Shown here one piece after another: positions 26,226 to 32,061 of a stretch of 32,061 nt of DNA. This stretch comes from Gammaproteobacteria bacterium (GTDB lineage Bacteria; Pseudomonadota; Gammaproteobacteria; UBA5861), in the NCBI GenBank assembly GCA_022360445.1, contig JAKSCV010000094.1, positions 1 to 32,061 of the forward strand, read 5' to 3'. The translations under genes and the position numbers were made by a program. Positions within the stretch are counted from its first letter, which is position 1. Every line of letters starts with the position of its first letter. The notes under the pieces were generated by a model. That model searched no databases. It saw only the letters and a program-made list of their open reading frames with translations, and was not told the origin of the DNA.

Positions 26226-26330
26226 GACCCGTCACTGTGATCCGAAATCTAAGCAACCTATGACTAAAACCATCGCCTTCGCTTTGCACCTTGCAACTGC
26301 ATGTTTCAGGTCGCGCAGAAACAGTGCGGA

Positions 26331-26346
26331 CTTAATCAGAGGCTCC
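26331..26346 (-). repeat. 16-nt dispersed repeat, copy 2
   Basis: The plus strand reads CTTAATCAGAGGCTCC, the exact reverse complement of 17082-17097. It lies 7 nt from the stop of the PerM-like gene in the 128-nt convergent gap after the peroxiredoxin gene. The rest of that gap shows no hairpin or ORF that I trust. Confidence 0.5.
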
Positions 26347-26353
26347 CTAACAT

Positions 26354-27442
26354 TTACTGTCCATTTCCCTGAGTAACCGGCCCCTCGCTATCCTGTTGTA
26401 TTTTCGGCCAAGTATTGAGAATCGCTTGAACGACCGTTGCCAGTGGGATAGCAAAAAACACACCCCAAATACCCCATATACCACCGAAAAAAACCACCGC
26501 AATAATAATTGCCAGTGGGTGGATATTCACGACTTCTGAAAATAAGACGGGTACTAAAACGTTACCGTCAAGAATTTGAATAACCTGATACGCCAACAGC
26601 AGATAGCCAAACTGAGCTGTCAGTCCCCACTGAAAGAACGCAATCAAGGCAATGGGAATTGTCACTGTAATCGCACCAATAAAAGGGATAATGACAGAAA
26701 TACCCACCAAAAAACTTAACAAAAGTGAAAAATTCAGTCCCATAAGGGCAAATGTCACATACGTTACAATCCAGACAATCATAATTTCGATAATCTTGCC
26801 ACGGATGTAATTGGCAATATTATCATCCACTTCACGCCACACTTTAATAATCAACGCACGGCGGGACGGCATAAAACGCCTGACCCAGACAAAAATTTTC
26901 TGTTTGTCTTTCAGGCCAAAGAAAATCATAAGTGGAATCAATACGGCATAAACAATCAAGGTAAAAACGTTGATCACATTCGCCACCGAATAGGTCAGCA
27001 CGGCTTGTCCCCACTCACCTACCTCGCGGCGCGCGTAAATGAAAAGATTTTGAATTTGTTCTTCGGTAAAAATGGCCGGATACATTTCCGGGAGCAACAA
27101 AAGCAGCCCCTGACCTTTTGAGATCATGCTGGGCATATCCGCAATAAGCTGGGAAACCTGGCGAGAAAGTACGGGAATCAAGCCAATCGCCAATCCCCAA
27201 AATAAGACTAAAAAGACGAGCATAACGATCGTCACAGCCCAGTTTCTGGGAATGCCTAGTTTAACAATCGGGCTAACAATACCTTCCAGCAGGTACGCCA
27301 AAATCAACGCCACTAAAACCGGTGCCAAAATATTACCAAACAAGAACAGTGCGATAGCAGACCCAATCAGCATCAATGCCAAGATAATGACCTGAGGGTC
27401 GGAAAAGTGCCGTTCATACCACTCTTTTAGCACGCTGAGCAT
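26354..27442 (-). CDS. AI-2E family transporter, PerM-like
   Basis: The 362-residue integral membrane protein belongs to the AI-2E transporter (PerM/YdiK/TqsA) family. Hydrophobic segments occur at about 17-50 (two helices), 62-90, 140-175, 205-245 and 250-325. It carries the family-typical VGISVIIPFIGAITVTIPI and a terminal FGGIWGIWGVFFAIPLATVV. The actual cargo of such proteins is mostly unproven; AI-2 export, sodium/proton exchange and permease roles have been proposed. The start is the ATG at 27440-27442 with AGGAAG about 9 nt upstream; a 19-residue upstream extension is not supported. The gene is divergent from the EAL-HDOD gene. Confidence 0.88.
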   Translation of the reverse strand: MLSVLKEWYERHFSDPQVIILALMLIGSAIALFLFGNILAPVLVALILAYLLEGIVSPIVKLGIPRNWAVTIVMLVFLVLFWGLAIGLIPVLSRQVSQLIADMPSMISKGQGLLLLLPEMYPAIFTEEQIQNLFIYARREVGEWGQAVLTYSVANVINVFTLIVYAVLIPLMIFFGLKDKQKIFVWVRRFMPSRRALIIKVWREVDDNIANYIRGKIIEIMIVWIVTYVTFALMGLNFSLLLSFLVGISVIIPFIGAITVTIPIALIAFFQWGLTAQFGYLLLAYQVIQILDGNVLVPVLFSEVVNIHPLAIIIAVVFFGGIWGIWGVFFAIPLATVVQAILNTWPKIQQDSEGPVTQGNGQ

Positions 27443-27564
27443 GGTGTAACTTCCTGAAAAAACAATTGGAATTAGGGAAACGTAACAAGACCTCTTCACG
27501 TATTAATTTAGCAAATTGCTCGACGGCCCGTTGGGAAATTCATTTAATAACAGAAGAAAACACT

Positions 27565-27590
27565 TAAAGAGGACTGAAAAACGTCGATAT
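27565..27590 (+). promoter_or_regulatory. Weak sigma28 (FliA)-like promoter upstream of the EAL-HDOD gene
   Basis: TAAAGAGG (27565-27572), a 10-nt spacer, then GTCGATAT (27583-27590) resembles the flagellar sigma consensus TAAAGTTT-N11-GCCGATAA with one nucleotide less spacing. It would fit a motility-linked c-di-GMP gene, but the match is incomplete. Confidence 0.2.
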
Positions 27591-27654
27591 AGACCCTATC
27601 TAAAGAGTGTTCGAGAAACATGGCCGGATACACCCAAAAGGATTAAATTTCAGC

Positions 27655-28866
27655 ATGTCACATTACTTTATCGGAAGACAGCCCATACTGGACAATCATC
27701 TGAAGCTCCATGGCTATGAGCTCTTATTCCGCAACACAGAACAAAATTCCGCTAAATTCAAGGACGGCGATGCAGCAACGGCTAATGTGATGCTAAACGC
27801 GTTCACTGAAATTGGTCTGGAAAATATCGTTGGGGATAAACTCGCCTACATAAATATGACACGACAGTTTTTGACCAATACCGAGTTACTGCCGTTTACT
27901 CCTGGCCGGGTTGTACTGGAAGTACTTGAAGACATCCAAGTGGATGAAACACTAGTCACAGCCCTTGAAGTCCTACTGGGCCAAGGCCATACCATAGCAC
28001 TGGATGATTTTCGTCACAGTCAAAATTTCGAGCCCATCATCGACCTTGCGCAAGTTATAAAAATCGATGTTCACCAGATGGAAGACGGCGAAATCGAATC
28101 ACAAGTTGAAAAATTACGACCTTATGACGTTGACTTGTTAGCCGAAAAAGTCGAAACCCAGGAACAATACGATAAACTTAAAGCATTGGGGTTCAAATAT
28201 TATCAAGGCTACTTTTTTGCCAAGCCTTCAATTATTAAAGGTAAAAAAGTTGCTGCAAACAAAGTTGCTGTCGTGCAGCTAATTGCAAAACTATCTAACC
28301 CACGGACAGAAGTAGGACAAATTCAAACACTCATTAAACGCGATGTTGCGATGAGTTATCGCATTTTACGGATTGTTAACTCGCCTCTTACAGGTGTGAG
28401 ACGAACGATTGACTCTATTGATCAAGCCGTTATTTTACTGGGTCGGCAGGCAATAAAAATGTGGGCAACCGCATTTGCGCTGGCCGACATTGAAGATAAA
28501 CCGATCGAACTGATGAAAATCGCACTCATCAGAGCGAGAACATGCGAGCAACTCGCTTCGGCAAAGTCCCTCCATGGGAAAGAGTCATTCTTTACTGTCG
28601 GCATGTTTTCGGTCTTAGACGCCATGATGGATATGAAGATGGAAGACATTCTAAAAGAGCTTCCACTGGAAAACGACATTCTCGACGCTTTGCTGAAACG
28701 AGAAGGATTGATGGGGCAAGCACTCAACTGTACTTTAGCTCTCGAAAGCCAGCACCCTGAAAAAGCAACGTTTGCTGATCTGGAAGGCCAGACTCTCTCC
28801 GAAGCCTATCTGGAAGCGCTATCGTGGGCTGATCAATCACTCGGAGCCATTCGTCAACGGCCCTGA
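27655..28866 (+). CDS. EAL-HDOD signalling protein (YuxH type)
   Basis: The 403-residue cytoplasmic protein has an N-terminal EAL domain (about 1-195) and a C-terminal HDOD domain (about 200-400), the YuxH/CdgJ arrangement. The EAL signature is ELLFR (22-26). Several phosphodiesterase residues are present: N67, E89, D117/D118, K136, E164 and Q184. Loop 6, however, reads DDFRHS where active enzymes have DDFGTG, so catalysis is doubtful and a c-di-GMP-binding or protein-interaction role is more likely. HDOD domains scaffold signalling proteins without phosphohydrolase activity. The ATG at 27655 has AAGGA about 12 nt upstream and gives the conventional start FIGRQPI. An earlier in-frame TTG/ATG leader is unsupported. 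It is 190 nt before pntAa with no obvious link. Confidence 0.88.
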   Translation: MSHYFIGRQPILDNHLKLHGYELLFRNTEQNSAKFKDGDAATANVMLNAFTEIGLENIVGDKLAYINMTRQFLTNTELLPFTPGRVVLEVLEDIQVDETLVTALEVLLGQGHTIALDDFRHSQNFEPIIDLAQVIKIDVHQMEDGEIESQVEKLRPYDVDLLAEKVETQEQYDKLKALGFKYYQGYFFAKPSIIKGKKVAANKVAVVQLIAKLSNPRTEVGQIQTLIKRDVAMSYRILRIVNSPLTGVRRTIDSIDQAVILLGRQAIKMWATAFALADIEDKPIELMKIALIRARTCEQLASAKSLHGKESFFTVGMFSVLDAMMDMKMEDILKELPLENDILDALLKREGLMGQALNCTLALESQHPEKATFADLEGQTLSEAYLEALSWADQSLGAIRQRP

Positions 28867-28876
28867 CAAAACAGTA

Positions 28877-28905
28877 TTGACTAAAGCCCACTCAGCTCAC
28901 AATAC
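28877..28905 (+). promoter_or_regulatory. Possible promoter of the pnt operon
   Basis: TTGACT (28877-28882) is 17 nt before CAATAC (28900-28905). The -35 is near consensus but the -10 is poor. It lies in the 190-nt gap before the transhydrogenase genes, which must contain their promoter or read-through from the EAL-HDOD gene. Confidence 0.25.
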
Positions 28906-29056
28906 CGAAGAGAAGACTTCAAATTCCGCGTCACACACGTTAGTATGCGCCCCTGTGCCGGTTTCTATTTGGCAACCTACAACCCATCAATTTTCTGCAT
29001 CCCCTCATACGAACAGTTCTGAGGTTGCAAGCAAAACCTGACGGAAGCTTATTGCT

Positions 29057-30469
29057 ATGCCTATAAAGATTGCTGTATTAAAAGAAATCGCTGAGGGCGA
29101 ACGTCGCGTCGCGATAGACCCCAGCGTTGCTGAACGCCTGGATAAACTCGGGGCAAGTATATCAATACAAACACAAGCTGGTACAGCCAGTGGCTTTCCC
29201 GACGAAAAATATGAAAAAGCCCAGATTGCGGCCAGCGTCAAAGACACGCTTCAAAACGCGGATATCACCTTAAAAGTCCAACCGCCCACATTGGAAGAAG
29301 TTGACGAAATTCCCGATGGAACCTTGCTGATCAGCTTCATTCAGGCACACAGTAACAAAGCTCTGGTTGAACGCTTGGTCAATAAAAATATTACGACCCT
29401 GGCGATGGAGCTAGTTCCCCGTATTACACGTGCACAAGCCATGGATGCACTCTCATCCCAAGCCACAGTTGCCGGCTACAAGGCAACACTGATTGCCGCT
29501 CAACTCGCACCCAAATTATTCCCCATGCTCACAACCGCAGCGGGAACACTAAGACCTGCAAAAGTCGTCATTATTGGTGCCGGTGTCGCAGGATTACAGG
29601 CTATTGCAACCGCACGGCGACTGGGTGCACAAGTTGAAGCGTATGACATTCGACCGGATGCTAAAGAACAAGTGGAGTCCCTCGGAGCTAAACTGATTGA
29701 CACAGGCGTCAACGCCGCTGGAGAAGGCGGATACGCCCGTGAATTGACCGGCGAGGAAAAACAACAGCAGGCCGAGGCACTGGCCAAGCACCTCACTAAG
29801 GCCGATGCGGTCGTCTCCACTGCTGCAATCCCGGGCCGACCAGCCCCCAAAATTATCACTCAATCGATGGTTGAGGCCATGCCAGCCAGTTCCGTTATCG
29901 TCGATCTTGCGGCTGAAACAGGTGGTAACTGCGAACTGACCCAACCGGGGAAAACCATTGAATATTCCGGTGTTATCATCAGCGGCCCTCTGAATCTAGC
30001 CAGTCAAGCACCTCTTCACGCCAGTGAAATGTATGCCAAAAACCTGCTCAACTTACTGTCTTTGTTCGTTGCTGACGGTGAAATGAATATGGACCTGGAA
30101 GATGCTGTGATTGACGGCTGTCTGTTAACACATCAAGGCCACGTACATCACGAACCAACACGCACGCTGCTGGGCATGTCTCCTAGCGCAGAAAAAGAAG
30201 ATACCGCACCGGTAGAGGAGACAAACGCTGATCGCCCCATGTTTTTGGCACAACCCGAAAACGGAGAGGCAGATGATCTGAAAACAATCAACGGTATTGG
30301 CCCGGTGCTTGAAGAAAAACTGCATGAACTTGGTATTTTCCATTTTAAGCAAATTGCCGAATTTACCGACGAAGACATTGCCAGAATTGACCAATTTCTG
30401 AATTTCAAAGGCCGGATCCAACGTGAAGAGTGGGTCTCTCAAGCCAAGAAAATAGTTGGAGACGAATAA
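29057..30469 (+). CDS. pntA: NAD(P) transhydrogenase alpha-1 subunit with C-terminal HhH domain
   Basis: This is the NAD(H)-binding domain I subunit of proton-translocating transhydrogenase, which exchanges hydride between NADH and NADP using the proton gradient. Residues 1-375 match domain I: KEIAEGERRVAI near the N-terminus, YKATLIAAQ (141-149), the Rossmann loop GAGVAGLQA (174-182), and DLAAETGGNCELTQPG (283-298). The split (three-gene) form usually ends near 380. Here a charged linker (about 376-403) leads to an extra 65-residue domain, DDLKTINGIGPVLEEKLHEL onward, with GRIQREEWVSQAK at its end. That pattern is the helix-hairpin-helix domain (COG3743-like) seen at the ends of some NuoE and other proteins. 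The stop overlaps the start of pntAb (TAATG). Confidence 0.93.
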   Translation: MPIKIAVLKEIAEGERRVAIDPSVAERLDKLGASISIQTQAGTASGFPDEKYEKAQIAASVKDTLQNADITLKVQPPTLEEVDEIPDGTLLISFIQAHSNKALVERLVNKNITTLAMELVPRITRAQAMDALSSQATVAGYKATLIAAQLAPKLFPMLTTAAGTLRPAKVVIIGAGVAGLQAIATARRLGAQVEAYDIRPDAKEQVESLGAKLIDTGVNAAGEGGYARELTGEEKQQQAEALAKHLTKADAVVSTAAIPGRPAPKIITQSMVEAMPASSVIVDLAAETGGNCELTQPGKTIEYSGVIISGPLNLASQAPLHASEMYAKNLLNLLSLFVADGEMNMDLEDAVIDGCLLTHQGHVHHEPTRTLLGMSPSAEKEDTAPVEETNADRPMFLAQPENGEADDLKTINGIGPVLEEKLHELGIFHFKQIAEFTDEDIARIDQFLNFKGRIQREEWVSQAKKIVGDE

Positions 30470-30756
30470 TGGAAGGGTTTGTTGCACTGTATATTTTTAT
30501 GCTGGCTGGTTTCACTGGCTATGAAGTTATCTCAAAGGTCCCGGTTATCCTCCATACGCCTATGATGTCGGGTTCAAATTTTATCCACGGCATCGTCCTG
30601 GTCGGCGCTATGGTTGCGCTGGGCCAAGCTGAAGGGTTCTGGCAGCTGCTCATCGGTTTTGTTGCTGTTTTCCTGGCAGCTGGCAATGCGGTCGGTGGCT
30701 ATGTTGTCACAGAGCGGATGCTTGAAATGTTCAAATCCACCAAGGAGAGCAAATAA
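30469..30756 (+). CDS. pntAb: NAD(P) transhydrogenase alpha-2 (membrane) subunit
   Basis: The 95-residue protein forms part of membrane domain II, the proton channel of the transhydrogenase. It has three hydrophobic helices: FVALYIFMLAGFTGYEVI (about 3-20), NFIHGIVLVGAMVAL (about 36-52) and FWQLLIGFVAVFLAAGNAVGGY (about 57-78), with the family motif VPVILHTPMMSGSNFIHGI between helices one and two. The ATG shares its A with the TAA of pntA and its own TAA shares an A with the ATG of pntB, so all three are translationally coupled. In E. coli this part is fused to PntA; here it is separate, as in Rhodospirillum-type enzymes. Confidence 0.95.
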   Translation: MEGFVALYIFMLAGFTGYEVISKVPVILHTPMMSGSNFIHGIVLVGAMVALGQAEGFWQLLIGFVAVFLAAGNAVGGYVVTERMLEMFKSTKESK

Positions 30757-32061
30757 TGTCAGGCTCCGTATTCATTGATATTGCCTACTTTGGCGCTGCT
30801 GTTCTTTTTATTCTCGGCCTAAAGCGCATGGGGTCGCCTGTTACGGCTCGCAGCGGGATTATGTGGGCAGGTGCCGGCATGGTCATTGCCACACTGGTAA
30901 CCTTTTTCCACGCGCAAATTGAAGGTAATTACTTCTTAATGATCCTGGCAATTGCCTCAAGCGGTTTTATCGCTTGGACCAGTGGCAAAAAAGTAGCTAT
31001 GACAGATATGCCACAAATGATTGCGCTCTACAACGGCATGGGCGGTGGTGCAGCGGCAGCCATTGCTGCCATTGAACTGATGAAAGATGTCGAGCATACC
31101 GGCGTTGCACAGGCACTGGCTGTTACAGGCGCGATTATTGGTTCAATCGCCTTTTCCGGGTCATTGATTGCTTATGCCAAGCTCCAAGGCATTATGAAAA
31201 AAGTGTATCGCTTTCCCATGCAACAACTGGTAAATCTCGTGCTCTTTGCAGTCATCATCGTCCTTGCGATTAGCTTGGCGGTCGCCGATCACCCGAACGG
31301 CCTCGCCCTGTTCCTGATGTTTGCATTGGCATTGATCTTTGGCATTTTAATGACGGTTCCAATTGGTGGAGCCGACATGCCTGTGATTATCTCGTTGTAT
31401 AACGCACTGACTGGGCTCGCTGTTGGTTTTGAAGGCTTTGTCCTGGGCAACCCTGCGATGATGATTGCCGGTATCGTTGTTGGCTCGGCAGGCACCTTGT
31501 TGACCCAGTTAATGGCTAAAGCTATGAACCGCCCACTGAGCAATGTGCTTTTCTCCAGCTTTGGCTCGGACGACGATGAAGCTGCAACTGAAGGTCCTAC
31601 AGGCTCAATGAAATCGATTGACGCAACGGACGCGGCCATTCAGATGGCTTATGCTGAAAAAGTCGTCATTATCCCGGGTTATGGGATGGCCGTTGCCCAA
31701 GCTCAACACAAAATTTGGGAACTGACAGAACTACTGGAAGAAAAAGGCGTGACTGTCAGTTTTGCCATTCACCCTGTTGCTGGCCGTATGCCGGGGCATA
31801 TGAATGTCCTTTTGGCTGAAGCCGGAGTACCTTATGACAAAATCTACGACCTGGATGAAATCAACAACGATTTTGTGAACACCGACGTTGCACTGGTTAT
31901 CGGTGCAAATGACGTTGTCAATCCTGCTGCCCGTGAGGACAAAAGCAGCCCAATTTACGGCATGCCTATCCTTAACGCGGATAAGGCCAAAAACGTTATT
32001 GTCATTAAACGTGGGCAGGGCGCCGGTTTTTCCGGGATTGAAAACCACCTCTTTTTCCGCG
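30756..32061 (+). CDS. pntB: NAD(P) transhydrogenase beta subunit, 3'-truncated by window edge
   Basis: PntB supplies the remaining membrane helices and the NADP(H)-binding domain III. The frame from the ATG at 30756 stays open to the window end, about 435 residues of the usual 460-480. Hydrophobic helices fill about 1-275, including GMGGGAAAAIAAIELM, VPIGGADMPVIISLYNALTG and AVGFEGFVLGN. Domain III follows with the nucleotide-binding GYGMAVAQAQ, the HPVAGRMPGHMNVLLAEAGV motif, the GANDVVNPAA motif and IKRGQGAGFSGIEN near the end. All expected signatures are present. Coupling to pntAb is by a TAATG overlap. Confidence 0.96.
   Translation, partial: MSGSVFIDIAYFGAAVLFILGLKRMGSPVTARSGIMWAGAGMVIATLVTFFHAQIEGNYFLMILAIASSGFIAWTSGKKVAMTDMPQMIALYNGMGGGAAAAIAAIELMKDVEHTGVAQALAVTGAIIGSIAFSGSLIAYAKLQGIMKKVYRFPMQQLVNLVLFAVIIVLAISLAVADHPNGLALFLMFALALIFGILMTVPIGGADMPVIISLYNALTGLAVGFEGFVLGNPAMMIAGIVVGSAGTLLTQLMAKAMNRPLSNVLFSSFGSDDDEAATEGPTGSMKSIDATDAAIQMAYAEKVVIIPGYGMAVAQAQHKIWELTELLEEKGVTVSFAIHPVAGRMPGHMNVLLAEAGVPYDKIYDLDEINNDFVNTDVALVIGANDVVNPAAREDKSSPIYGMPILNADKAKNVIVIKRGQGAGFSGIENHLFFR

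Noticed and set aside
26226-26353. Small gene between the peroxiredoxin and PerM-like genes (frame 26182-26376)
   Set aside because: It overlaps both the end of bcp and the end of the PerM-like gene, has no recognisable motif, and the gap is better explained by a repeat remnant.

Overview
This window is a stretch of chromosome from a gammaproteobacterium. The evidence is zipA (a division gene confined to that class), bamC beside dapA, cysZ, and the fabD-fabG-acpP-fabF-mltG-tmk-holB order. Base composition looks moderate and even, and the genes are packed tightly. I cannot name the genus. A marine or environmental lineage is a guess based on the accessory genes. I see no rRNA, tRNA, CRISPR array, prophage or intact insertion sequence.

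Region 1 (1-13690, minus strand) is a housekeeping block. Read in its own direction it runs smc, zipA, ligA, then dapB, fabD, fabG, acpP, fabF, mltG, tmk and holB; holB is cut by the left edge. It combines chromosome condensation, division and DNA sealing with a lysine-pathway reductase, the fatty-acid elongation core, a peptidoglycan transglycosylase, dTMP kinase and a clamp-loader subunit. Two things differ from the commonest arrangement: dapB sits where plsX/fabH usually precede fabD, and pabC is absent between fabF and mltG. LigA carries an extra stretch of about 70-80 residues in its helix-hairpin-helix region.

Region 2 (13796-17044, plus strand) is a tight four-gene unit divergent from smc: an FGGY-fold protein resembling the short D-ribulokinase/xylulokinase-1-like kinases but lacking their catalytic and nucleotide-binding signatures, a CysZ sulfate permease, a secreted M23 endopeptidase and an Atl alkyltransferase-like protein. 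The last three overlap by 4 nt. Region 3 (17093-18128, minus) is an azlCD branched-chain amino-acid exporter pair.

Region 4 (18463-22881, plus) is the most accessory-looking part. It holds a predicted lipoprotein with a collagen-like Gly-X-Y segment and a PhoX-like (DUF839) body, an unrecognised predicted lipoprotein with two CxxCH haem motifs and an EF-hand-like loop, a strong terminator, and an Asp/Glu-racemase-family protein. Region 5 (22899-25657, minus) is dapA, bamC and a WalJ/YycJ-like metallo-beta-lactamase-fold gene. Region 6 holds a Bcp/PrxQ peroxiredoxin, a PerM/AI-2E-type membrane protein and an EAL-HDOD signalling protein.

Region 7 (29057-end, plus) is a three-gene proton-translocating transhydrogenase operon (pntAa, pntAb, pntB). 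Its soluble alpha-1 subunit carries an unexpected C-terminal helix-hairpin-helix domain. pntB runs off the right edge.

The best candidates for undescribed biology are the degenerate kinase, the transhydrogenase fusion and the collagen/PhoX plus dihaem lipoprotein pair.
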